Shown: positions 57,482-64,000 of the stretch, piece by piece
Position numbering within the stretch: position 1 is the stretch's first letter
Layout of the letters: every line of letters starts with the position of its first letter
Position numbers and translations under genes: made by a program
Source: Beijerinckiaceae bacterium
GTDB taxonomy: Bacteria; Pseudomonadota; Alphaproteobacteria; Rhizobiales; Beijerinckiaceae
Length of the DNA stretch: 64,000 nt
Reading direction: 5' to 3'
Assembly: GCA_019745195.1 (NCBI GenBank)
Contig: JAIETL010000038.1
Span: forward strand, 1 to 64,000
Notes under the pieces: generated by a model
Seen by the model: the letters and a program-made list of their open reading frames with translations, nothing else
Database searches by the model: none
What the model was told of the DNA's origin: nothing

Positions 57482-57820
57482 TCAGTCGCCTTCGCCGGGG
57501 TTCGGCGAGAAATGCGCCTCGAGCTTGCCTGCGACGCCATCGAAGGCCTTGGCGTCTGCGGGCGCTTCCTTCTTCTGGGTGATATTGGGCCAGGACGAGG
57601 CGTATTTCGTGTTCAGTTGCAGCCAGGATTCCAGCCCCGGCTCGGTGTCGGGCTTGATCGCCTCTGCCGGACATTCGGGCTCGCAGACGCCGCAATCGAT
57701 GCATTCGTCGGGATGGATGACGAGCATGTTCTCGCCTTCATAGAAGCAGTCGACCGGACAGACCTCGACGCAGTCCATGTACTTGCACTTGATGCAGTTC
57801 TCGGTGACCACATAGGTCAT
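57482..57820 (-). CDS. fdxA: Seven-iron ferredoxin FdxA
   Basis: A 112-residue protein starting [20 protein letters not shown]. Cysteines are arranged as C-x2-C-x4-C-x3-C with [20 protein letters not shown] and then [16 protein letters not shown], the 3Fe-4S plus 4Fe-4S pattern of bacterial 7Fe ferredoxins. The C-terminal helical extension of about 40 residues is typical of alphaproteobacterial FdxA. It is a soluble electron carrier in the cytoplasm. A perfect 26-bp palindrome lies 170 bases upstream, between this gene and the S4-domain gene. Confidence 0.95.
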   Translation of the reverse strand: MTYVVTENCIKCKYMDCVEVCPVDCFYEGENMLVIHPDECIDCGVCEPECPAEAIKPDTEPGLESWLQLNTKYASSWPNITQKKEAPADAKAFDGVAGKLEAHFSPNPGEGD

Positions 57821-57989
57821 GTCGCCAGTCCCTTTTCGTCGGCCGCGCCGCGCCCGCGGTGGCGTCGGCCATGCTGGGCTCATAAAGCCCTGTCGCCCGT
57901 GCGTTTCAAGATCGTTTTCGTCGCCTGCGGCAGGAAGTCCATCCAATCTGCGGGGCGCGCGGAGAAGAATTCCCCGCATCGCTTGCGGC

Positions 57990-58015
57990 ATATTCATTTG
58001 TATACAAATGAATAT
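57990..58015. promoter_or_regulatory. Perfect 26-bp palindrome upstream of fdxA
   Basis: An AT-rich, uninterrupted palindrome with core TTTGTATACAAA, 4 bases after the stop of the S4-domain gene and 170 bases before the fdxA start. The TTGTATACAA core is like operators of GntR-family (FCD) repressors. It could also form a hairpin ending the S4 transcript. Confidence 0.65.
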
Positions 58016-58019
58016 CAGC

Positions 58020-58331
58020 CTAGCCGCCGGTCTCGTCCGACGCAAGCGGCGGATCGCCGCCCGTCCCGCCCGCCAGGATTTCGTAGAGCATGCGCGCCTC
58101 GTCCGCCGGCCCCCGGCGCTGGCCGAGCGCCGCGAGACGCACCACGAGCGTCGCATGCGGCAGCGCCAGCGTCAGGACGTCGCCGAGTTTAAGACCGTGC
58201 GAGGCGGTCTCGATCCGGCGGCTCCCAACACGGACATGGCCGTCCTCGATCAGCCTCTGGGCGGCGGCACGGGTTTTTGCAAACCGCGCGAACCAGAGCC
58301 ATTTGTCGAGACGCTGCCGATCCTCGCGCAA
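58020..58331 (-). CDS. S4-domain RNA-binding protein (Hsp15/RlmH-like group)
   Basis: A 103-residue protein starting at TTG 58331 (GGAGG upstream). The S4 domain occupies the first 65 residues: [40 protein letters not shown] and [12 protein letters not shown] basic C-terminal tail follows. This is the layout of Hsp15-type proteins, which bind stalled 50S subunits carrying peptidyl-tRNA. It is 17 bases after the response regulator gene on the same strand. Confidence 0.88.
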   Translation of the reverse strand: MREDRQRLDKWLWFARFAKTRAAAQRLIEDGHVRVGSRRIETASHGLKLGDVLTLALPHATLVVRLAALGQRRGPADEARMLYEILAGGTGGDPPLASDETGG

Positions 58332-58348
58332 GGGGCCTCCGTCAGCCT

Positions 58349-58723
58349 CTAGCCGATCGAGCGCTCGATGACCCTGAGCACGGTGGCGCGCAGTTCGGCG
58401 ATGGTGAAGGGCTTGATCATCACCTCGGAGACGATGGTCTCGAGGCTCTTGGCGCGCTCGCGCTGCTCGGCATAGCCGGTCATCAGCATGATGGTGAGGT
58501 CGGGAAATTCCTGCTTGGCGGCGAGCGCGAGCGCGATCCCGTCCATCAGCGGCATGCGGATATCGGTCAGCAGCAGGTCGAAGCGGCCCTGCTCGGCGAT
58601 CAGGATCTCCAGCGCCTCCGCGCCGTCAGCGGCCATCATGCAATCATGCCCGTCCATGGTGAGCCCGCGCGCGACCAGCGCCCGCAGGGATTCCTCGTCA
58701 TCGACGACCAGAATACGCGACAT
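58349..58723 (-). CDS. Single-domain response regulator
   Basis: The ATG at 58723 gives 124 residues, a lone receiver domain. ILVVDDEESLRALVARGLTM holds the acidic pair, the phospho-acceptor aspartate is in DLLLTDIRMPLMDGI, the threonine in IMLMTGYAEQRERA, and the conserved lysine in SEVMIKPFTIAEL. It has no output domain, like CpdR-type regulators that act by protein contact. No histidine kinase is adjacent. It is the gene after hpt on the minus strand, with a 28-base gap. Confidence 0.88.
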   Translation of the reverse strand: MSRILVVDDEESLRALVARGLTMDGHDCMMAADGAEALEILIAEQGRFDLLLTDIRMPLMDGIALALAAKQEFPDLTIMLMTGYAEQRERAKSLETIVSEVMIKPFTIAELRATVLRVIERSIG

Positions 58724-58751
58724 GCAACCTGCCTCTGGATTGAAGCTGCCT

Positions 58752-59312
58752 CTAGATTCCGGGAAAGCCGGCCTGGTCGGCCGTCTCGACGACGCCGACA
58801 TAGGGGAGTTGCCGATAGCAATGCGCAACGTCCATGCCGTAGCCGACGACGAAATAGTCGGGACAGACGAAGCCGACATGGTCGGCCTGGATATGGACTG
58901 CGCGCTTGCCGGGCTTCTCCAGCAGCACGGCGGTATCGACCCTGGCCGCGCCCCGCGCAGCCAGAAGGTCCTTGGCGAAGGCGAGCGTGCGGCCGGATTC
59001 AAGGATGTCGTCGACCAACAGGACATGGCGGCCGCGCACCTCGCTCTGGACGTCGCGCAGGATCTCGACCTGCCCAGAGGAGATGGTGGCGGCGCGATAG
59101 CTCGACAGATGCACGAACTCGACCTGGGGGCTCATGCCGGCGCGGTGCATGGCGCGGATCAGGTCGGCGACAAACATGAAGCTGCCCTTGAGCACAGCGA
59201 CGACGAGCAGATCGGCGGGCGCATCGGCCGCGATCGTGCGCGCCATCTCCTCGTTGCGGCGCGCGATCGTCGCCTCGTCATAGAGAACCCTGATGCGCCG
59301 CGGCTCGGACAT
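58752..59312 (-). CDS. hpt: Hypoxanthine phosphoribosyltransferase
   Basis: The ATG at 59312 gives 186 residues starting MSEPRRIRVLYDEATIARRN. Type I phosphoribosyltransferase fold: VAVLKGSFMFVADLIRAM near the N-terminus, the PRPP loop VLLVDDILESGRTLAFAKDL, and the purine-binding FVCPDYFVVGYGMDVAHCYR. It converts hypoxanthine and PRPP to IMP in purine salvage. The gene precedes a response regulator gene on the same strand. Confidence 0.94.
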   Translation of the reverse strand: MSEPRRIRVLYDEATIARRNEEMARTIAADAPADLLVVAVLKGSFMFVADLIRAMHRAGMSPQVEFVHLSSYRAATISSGQVEILRDVQSEVRGRHVLLVDDILESGRTLAFAKDLLAARGAARVDTAVLLEKPGKRAVHIQADHVGFVCPDYFVVGYGMDVAHCYRQLPYVGVVETADQAGFPGI

Positions 59313-59443
59313 GGTCTGGTCGTCTCTCTTCTTCGTCTCTCGTCGACCATGAGGCCGTGCCTGCCCGGCCGATATGCGGCTGGGACCCGTTGCAGCTTTA
59401 TACGATCTGGCGGGCAGGAACAGGCTCAAGACGCGATCGGCGC

Positions 59444-60223
59444 TCAGCGCGCATTCGCGAGGGCAGGGGTTTTGGCCGAGGCAAAGCGGACTTCGACGGA
59501 CTGGCCGTTCTCGGGCGGCTGCGCCAGGCGCGCCCGGAACCGCATCAGCTCGGCGGGTTCGAGGCTGGGGCGCGGCGGATCGGTCGTCCAAGTGTAGAGC
59601 GTCTGGCCGGCGGCGTCCTTCACCACGACCTCGATGGCAGGAACAGGCGTGACGCCGCGCCTGATATTGGTGACGTCGCCCTCGACGATGAGGAACCGGC
59701 CCTGGCCGTCATCGACGACGCCGCTTTCCACCGCCGTCAGCTTGAGACCACGGATGTTGACGGGGAGGCCGAGCGTCTCGAACACGCCTGCGAGTTGCGG
59801 CGCGGCGCGCACCGCGAGGTCGCGCTGCCAGATGGCGAGGCCAAGGACCAGCAGGCCTGCGCCGCAAAGCGCCAGCGGCATGGCGGCACCGCGCAGGCGC
59901 TCGCCCATCGCCTGCTTCGACATGGCCTTGCGGCTGCGCGTCTTGCCTCGCTTGCGTGGGAGCGGCAGCGGCGGCGGTGCGGCTTTGACCGGCGGCGCAT
60001 CTTCGAAGGGCTCCGGCTCGGGCTGTTCGAGACCGGCGCGCGCCAGCTCCTCGTTGAGCAGGGCCTGCGTCTCCTCGGCGCTCGGCGGCTCGGGGAGCTC
60101 GACCGTCGCCTCGACATGCCAGAGCGTCTTGCAGGCCGCGCAACGCACCTTGCGCCCGTCGGGGCCGAGTTTGGCCGCGTCGAGTTCGTACTGGCTGGCG
60201 CAGGACGGGCAGACGATCTTCAT
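59444..60223 (-). CDS. Zinc-ribbon (MJ0042-type) membrane protein
   Basis: A 259-residue protein. The N-terminal zinc ribbon is MKIVCPSCASQYELDA with the second pair CAACKTLWHV, the MJ0042 motif. A proline-rich cytoplasmic linker, one transmembrane helix at about residues 115-132 (AMPLALCGAGLLVLGLAIWQ) and an extracytoplasmic domain (FLIVEGDVTNIRRG, then RFRARLAQPP) of the DUF3426-like group follow. It diverges from ftsE, a frequent arrangement in this order. Function is unknown. Confidence 0.82.
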   Translation of the reverse strand: MKIVCPSCASQYELDAAKLGPDGRKVRCAACKTLWHVEATVELPEPPSAEETQALLNEELARAGLEQPEPEPFEDAPPVKAAPPPLPLPRKRGKTRSRKAMSKQAMGERLRGAAMPLALCGAGLLVLGLAIWQRDLAVRAAPQLAGVFETLGLPVNIRGLKLTAVESGVVDDGQGRFLIVEGDVTNIRRGVTPVPAIEVVVKDAAGQTLYTWTTDPPRPSLEPAELMRFRARLAQPPENGQSVEVRFASAKTPALANAR

Positions 60224-60493
60224 GTCTCGCGTTTCAGGTCTCGCGTCTCATGGCGGGCAAGGCGGGTTCCTTCGTGGGCGTCGGATGGCAGCCTTGTCGC
60301 GTGGCCGGCACGGCGCAAGCGCCTGACGCCACGGCTCGAGGCTGTGCCGCCCTATTGGCGCGATTTATGGTTAACGCCTCGTGAAGAACCTGTGGCCCAT
60401 GGTGGTGCGCGGGCGTGGCTTTCGGCGCGCCCCGGCGAGCAGTGTAGGATCGGATCGCCCGATTCGCTGTCACGGTCGATTGAGGATTCCGGC

Positions 60494-61153
60494 TTGGTTC
60501 GGTTCGAGAATGTCGGCCTGCGATACGGCATGGGCCCGGAGGTGCTGAAGGACATCACCTTCAGCATCGCGCCGCGTTCGTTCCAGTATCTCACCGGCCC
60601 GTCGGGCGCGGGCAAGACGACGCTGATCCGCCTCGTGCTGATGGCGCTGAAGCCCACGCGCGGGCTGGTCAACCTGTTCGGGCAGGATGTCGCGCGTCTC
60701 GACAACGAGACGCTGACCGCCTTTCGCCGCCGCATGGGCGTGGTTTTCCAGGATTTTCGGCTGCTCGATCATCTGACGCTGTATGAGAACGTCGCCTTGC
60801 CCCTGCGCGTGCTCGGCAAGGAGGAGACGAGCTACCGGGCCGAGGTCGTCGAACTGCTGCGCTGGGTCGGTCTCGGCGAACGCATGCACGCCGTGCCGCC
60901 GGTGCTGTCGGGCGGCGAGAAGCAGCGCGCCGCGATCGCGCGCGCGCTGATCTCGCGACCGGAACTGCTGCTCGCCGACGAGCCGACCGGCAATGTCGAC
61001 CCCGCGCTCGGCCGACGGTTGCTGCGTCTCTTCATGGAGCTGCAGACGCTGGGCACCGCGGTGGTGATCGCGACGCACGACATCACCCTGATGGAACTCT
61101 ACGACGCGCCGCGCCTCGTGCTGGCCGACGGGCATCTGCATGTCGACGCCTGA
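60494..61153 (+). CDS. ftsE: Cell-division ATP-binding protein FtsE
   Basis: The TTG at 60494, with GAGG 8 bases upstream, gives 219 residues. ABC ATPase motifs: Walker A GPSGAGKTTLI, Q-loop VVFQDFRLLDH, signature LSGGEKQRAAIARAL, Walker B LLLADEPTGNVD and the H-loop histidine in IATHDITLM. The length and the FENVGLRYG start are typical of FtsE. The open frame extends far upstream without a plausible start. It overlaps ftsX by 14 bases. FtsEX regulates peptidoglycan hydrolases at the septum. Confidence 0.93.
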   Translation: MVRFENVGLRYGMGPEVLKDITFSIAPRSFQYLTGPSGAGKTTLIRLVLMALKPTRGLVNLFGQDVARLDNETLTAFRRRMGVVFQDFRLLDHLTLYENVALPLRVLGKEETSYRAEVVELLRWVGLGERMHAVPPVLSGGEKQRAAIARALISRPELLLADEPTGNVDPALGRRLLRLFMELQTLGTAVVIATHDITLMELYDAPRLVLADGHLHVDA

Positions 61154-62102
61154 GCCCGACGCGGAGGAGATGGTCCGCGAGGAGCCGGCGCTCCCGGTCA
61201 ATCTGCGGCGCGACAGCCCGCTCGTACCCGTCGATTCCGTGGCGGGGCGGGCGCTGATGGCGGTGATCGCGATCCTGACCTTTCTGGCGGCGTTGAGCGC
61301 GGGCGCGGCTGTGCTGGCGGCGCGCGCCTCCGAGCAATGGCGCGGCGCAGTCGCCAACGAGATGACGATCCAGATCCGGCCCGATGCGCGCCGCGACATC
61401 GAGGCGGACCTCGCTTTGGCCGTGGGCATGGCGGCGGGCGTCGCCGCGATCGAGAGCGTGCGCGTCGTGCCGAAGCCGGAATCCGACAAGCTGCTCGAGC
61501 CCTGGCTCGGGGCGGGGCTCGATCTGGTCGAATTGCCGGTGCCCCGGCTGATCGTGCTCAAGCTCAAGGCTGCGGCCGGCCCGGAACTCGCCGCCTTCGG
61601 CGCGGCACTCAGGCGCGAGGTGCCGAGCGCCAGCCTCGACGATCACCGGCTCTGGGTCCGCAGGCTCTCGACCATGGCCAACACCATCATCCTGTCGGGC
61701 GTCGCCGTCGTGCTGCTCGTGCTCTGCGCGGCGGGGCTGGCGGTCGCCTTCGCCACGCGCGGGGCGATGGCGGGCAGTCGCGACAGCGTCGAGGTGCTGC
61801 ATCTCGTCGGCGCCGACGACGCCTTCATCGCGCGCGAGTTCCAGAGCCGCTTCGTCCAGCTCGGCCTGCGTGGCGGGGCGGTGGGAGGGGGCGCGGCCAT
61901 TCTGGTCATCGGGCTGCTCGGCTGGCTCGCCTCGCGCTGGCGGGCGGCACCCGAGGGCGAGCAGTTGCAGGCCCTGTTCGGCGCCTTCGAGATCGGCTGG
62001 ACGGGCTATGGCGCGGTGATCCTCGTCGCCATGGTCGTCGCGGCGATCGCAGGCGTGGTCTCGCGCTTCACGGTCCGGCGCTATCTGCGGGGGCTGGCTT
62101 AA
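61140..62102 (+). CDS. ftsX: Cell-division membrane protein FtsX
   Basis: 320 residues, starting inside the end of ftsE. The topology is the FtsX one: a cytoplasmic N-terminus, helix 1 (ALMAVIAILTFLAALSAGAA), a periplasmic domain of about 110 residues (EMTIQIRPDARRDIEADLAL), then three helices (LSGVAVVLLVLCAAGLAVAF and two near the C-terminus). The cytoplasmic loop DSVEVLHLVGADDAFIAREF is the conserved coupling segment to FtsE. It ends in FTVRRYLRGLA. Confidence 0.92.
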   Translation: MSTPEPDAEEMVREEPALPVNLRRDSPLVPVDSVAGRALMAVIAILTFLAALSAGAAVLAARASEQWRGAVANEMTIQIRPDARRDIEADLALAVGMAAGVAAIESVRVVPKPESDKLLEPWLGAGLDLVELPVPRLIVLKLKAAAGPELAAFGAALRREVPSASLDDHRLWVRRLSTMANTIILSGVAVVLLVLCAAGLAVAFATRGAMAGSRDSVEVLHLVGADDAFIAREFQSRFVQLGLRGGAVGGGAAILVIGLLGWLASRWRAAPEGEQLQALFGAFEIGWTGYGAVILVAMVVAAIAGVVSRFTVRRYLRGLA

Positions 62103-62167
62103 CCGATGTGGCGAGCCGCAACCCCGCCCGCCGCCTTTATGCCCGATTGCACGGGCATTCTGGGATC

Positions 62168-62971
62168 ATGGCGATGATCGGAACCGGACCGGGGGATTTC
62201 GCGATTAGACACGGGCGGCGCGACGGCGCGCTGGCCAACCCCGCGCGCGGATCGACCGGCTGGCGCTGGGCGAGGCGCCTGGCGGCCGGCGCGGCGGTGG
62301 GATCTGTCGCCGCCGTGCTGCTGGGCTATGCCGGATTCGCGGCACGGATTCCGCTCAACGAACCGGCCGCCGTCCCGCGCACCGACGCCATCGTCGTCGT
62401 CACCGGCGGCTCGCAGCGCATCGGCGACGCCATCGGCCTTCTGGGGGCCGAGCGCGGGTCGCGCCTGCTGATCAGCGGCGTCAACGAGAAGACCGGCCGC
62501 GAGGAACTGGCCAAGCTCAATCCCGCCTCGCGCGACCTGCTCGCCTGCTGCGTCGATCTCGACTATCGCGCCCGCAACACCATCGGCAACGCGATCGAGA
62601 CCCGACGCTGGGTGCGCCGGCACGAATTCCGGTCGCTGCTGGTGGTGACGTCCAACTATCACATGCCGCGCACCCTGGCCGAGCTCGGCCACGCCATGCC
62701 CGGCCTCAAGCTGGTGCCGCATCCGGTGGTGACCGGGCAGATGGATGCGGCAGGCTGGTGGCACGACTGGAGCACGGTGAGGCTGCTCGCGCCCGAATAC
62801 GTCAAATATCTCGCCGCCCGGCTGCGCAGCGCGGTCGAGGGCGACCCGGAGACCTCGCGGCTGTCCGTCATCATCGGCGGCCGCAAGCCGGTCTCGCCCA
62901 AGCCGCCCGGCGAGATAGGGCCTGAAAGCGAGCGACGCTCGCAGGCCCCGGCGTCGACACGCGGCGGCTGA
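62168..62971 (+). CDS. YdcF-like DUF218 membrane protein
   Basis: The ATG at 62168 gives 267 residues (an ATG two codons in is also possible). A cytoplasmic, arginine-rich start and one membrane helix (RRLAAGAAVGSVAAVLLGYA) precede the DUF218 domain: DAIVVVTGGSQRIGDAIGLL, LLISGVNEKTG, YRARNTIGNAIETRRWVRRH and LLVVTSNYHMPRTLAEL. The family (YdcF/SanA) may act on envelope polysaccharide or peptidoglycan precursors. It follows ftsX by 65 bases and is probably in the same operon. Confidence 0.86.
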   Translation: MAMIGTGPGDFAIRHGRRDGALANPARGSTGWRWARRLAAGAAVGSVAAVLLGYAGFAARIPLNEPAAVPRTDAIVVVTGGSQRIGDAIGLLGAERGSRLLISGVNEKTGREELAKLNPASRDLLACCVDLDYRARNTIGNAIETRRWVRRHEFRSLLVVTSNYHMPRTLAELGHAMPGLKLVPHPVVTGQMDAAGWWHDWSTVRLLAPEYVKYLAARLRSAVEGDPETSRLSVIIGGRKPVSPKPPGEIGPESERRSQAPASTRGG

Positions 62972-63019
62972 GCCTGCGCGTGGCTTGACGGCGCGGGCGC
63001 GGCGCGCTCTTTGCGCGCC

Positions 63020-63787
63020 ATGCTGGTCCTGCGCTCTCTCGTCTTCAACGTCCTGTTCTATCTGAACCTCGCCCTCTGGCTGGTCTTCGCGGCGGTTCCG
63101 TCGCTGCTGCTGCCTCCGCGCTATCTGCTCAGGGTCGCGGTGACCTGGGCGAAGACGGCGCTCTGGCTGATGCGGGTCACGACAGGCACGCGCTACGAGA
63201 TCACCGGGCTGGAGAACATCCCGTCCGGTGGACTGATGGTCGCGTCCAAGCACCAGTCCTTCTGGGAGACCTTCGTCCTGGTGACGTTGTTTCCCGACCC
63301 GGTCTTCATCCTCAAGCGGGAACTGACCTGGATCCCGTTTTTCGGCTGGTGCCTGACCAAGCTCAGGATGATCGCGGTCGATCGCGGCGGACGGGCGCGG
63401 GCCCTGTCGCATGTCACGCGGCGGGCGCGCGTCGAACTGGGCGAGCGCGGTCGCCAGTTGCTGATCTTCCCGGAGGGCACGCGCAGGGCGGCGGGCGCGC
63501 CGCCAGCCTACAAGTTCGGCGTCGCCCATCTCTACGCCGATCTCGACGTGCCCTGCCTGCCGGTCGCGCTGAACTCCGGGCTCTACTGGCCGCGCCGCAA
63601 ATTCCTGCGGCGTCCCGGGACCATCCGCGTCGAGATCATGCCGCCGATCGCGCCTGGCATGGGCAAGGCCGAGTTTCAGGGCCTGCTGCAGGAGCGCATC
63701 GAGACCGCCAGCGACCGGCTCCTGGCGCAGGGGCGCGCCGAGCTTGCCCTGCTCGGGCTCGATCCGCTGGCGGGCCGGCAGGCCTGA
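63020..63787 (+). CDS. plsC: 1-acyl-sn-glycerol-3-phosphate acyltransferase (PlsC-like)
   Basis: The ATG at 63020 gives 255 residues. An N-terminal membrane segment (FNVLFYLNLALWLVFAAVPS) is followed by the acyltransferase motifs: H-x4-E in SKHQSFWET (an E in place of the usual D), the RELTWIPFFGW segment, IAVDRGG, and the acceptor motif IFPEGTRR. The reaction is the second acylation in phosphatidic acid synthesis. It follows the YdcF-like gene by 48 bases on the same strand. Confidence 0.9.
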   Translation: MLVLRSLVFNVLFYLNLALWLVFAAVPSLLLPPRYLLRVAVTWAKTALWLMRVTTGTRYEITGLENIPSGGLMVASKHQSFWETFVLVTLFPDPVFILKRELTWIPFFGWCLTKLRMIAVDRGGRARALSHVTRRARVELGERGRQLLIFPEGTRRAAGAPPAYKFGVAHLYADLDVPCLPVALNSGLYWPRRKFLRRPGTIRVEIMPPIAPGMGKAEFQGLLQERIETASDRLLAQGRAELALLGLDPLAGRQA

Positions 63788-63825
63788 AACTGTCAGGAGC
63801 CTGGGCTTTCCTTTCGGAAAGCGGC

Positions 63826-63877
63826 TTGACACAAGGGCATGTGCGTTCCCATTTTGTTTTCAGAACAAAGGAGGAAC
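63826..63877 (+). promoter_or_regulatory. Promoter with an exact LexA-box match
   Basis: TTGACA (63826-63831) is a likely -35, with an AT-rich ATTTTG 19 bases later. The reverse-oriented alphaproteobacterial LexA motif GAAC-N7-GAAC (63863-63877) is exact and overlaps the ribosome site AGGAGG. A partial GTTC-N7-GTTT occurs just upstream. SOS control of the next gene is inferred. Confidence 0.55.
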
Positions 63878-63880
63878 GAC

Positions 63881-64000
63881 ATGGCTGCTCTCGCTTTGCG
63901 CTACCGCGTGGACCTGTTCGACGACGAGGCGCTTGAAGCGCCTGCGGCTGCCCGCGAAATGCCGCTGCGCAGCACGGCAGGTCTGACCGGCAGGCGCTTC
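63881..64000 (+). CDS. Start of an unidentified gene (cut by window edge)
   Basis: An ATG preceded by AAAGGAGGAAC starts an open frame that continues to the right edge (40 codons). It begins MAALALRYRVDLFDDEALEA and has no recognisable motif. The exact LexA-box match overlapping its ribosome site suggests a DNA-damage-inducible gene, but the protein is too short here to identify. Confidence 0.6.
   Translation, partial: MAALALRYRVDLFDDEALEAPAAAREMPLRSTAGLTGRRF

Noticed and set aside
60223..60493. Longer FtsE starting far upstream in the same frame
   Set aside because: The extra residues are low-quality, run antisense through the zinc-ribbon gene, and FtsE proteins start just before the FENV segment; the TTG with GAGG upstream fits the family.
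62099..63832. 577-codon minus-strand frame
   Set aside because: Antisense to the YdcF-like and PlsC genes, which are well supported.

Overview
The window is GC-rich alphaproteobacterial DNA. The right-hand gene set (rpoH, carD, fdxA, hpt, ftsEX, plsC, ugp transporter) and the rkp-like capsule locus point to the Hyphomicrobiales (Rhizobiales). A Bosea- or Methylobacterium-like host fits the gene order and intergenic repeats, but the genus is inference.

Layout. (1) 1-23 kb is a surface-polysaccharide and lipid locus. It holds glycosyltransferases, two KpsE-type chain-length/export proteins and a Wza/KpsD-type outer-membrane lipoprotein. It also holds an rkp-like set: an SDR with a 3-ketodihydrosphingosine-reductase signature, a 2,419-residue type I PKS/FAS (KS-AT-DH-degenerate linker-ER-KR-ACP, no thioesterase), a PLP-dependent alpha-oxoamine synthase and a KpsS-like capsule glycosyltransferase. 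A convergent triad (methyltransferase, P450, LpxL-like acyltransferase) meets this operon tail to tail. Together they look like a pathway for an unusual, possibly sphingoid-like, lipid that anchors or primes a capsule. (2) 23.3-24.3 kb is a LysR regulator. (3) About 24.4-49.8 kb is a mobilizable integrated island ending at tRNA-Arg(ACG). It carries a RepA-like ATPase, ParDE, HigBA and a VapBC-like pair, a ParA-like partition operon divergent from mobC-relaxase across an AT-rich oriT candidate, a frameshifted gene, an ExoI-like nuclease, an excisionase-like protein and a tyrosine integrase. No type IV secretion genes are visible.

The most striking part is 38.2-47.8 kb: a tandem array of five ~300-residue proteins plus a 151-residue mini version. 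They share a C-terminal signature and are followed by a Lon-type AAA+ ATPase without a protease domain. Each of the five large genes is preceded by a similar intercistronic module: a terminator-like hairpin, then a nested hairpin that pairs a G-rich Shine-Dalgarno-like run with a downstream C run, then a tiny leader ORF that overlaps the gene start (ATGA) or is fused to it. A sixth copy of the module has no gene behind it. I do not recognise this family or this RNA element.

(4) 50-64 kb is ordinary chromosome: a ugp-type ABC transporter (permeases and binding protein, no ATPase here) with a metallophosphoesterase, RpoH, a dienelactone hydrolase, CarD, FdxA below a perfect 26-bp palindrome, an S4 protein, a response regulator, Hpt, a zinc-ribbon protein, FtsE-FtsX, a YdcF-like protein, PlsC, and the start of a gene behind an exact alphaproteobacterial LexA-box match.
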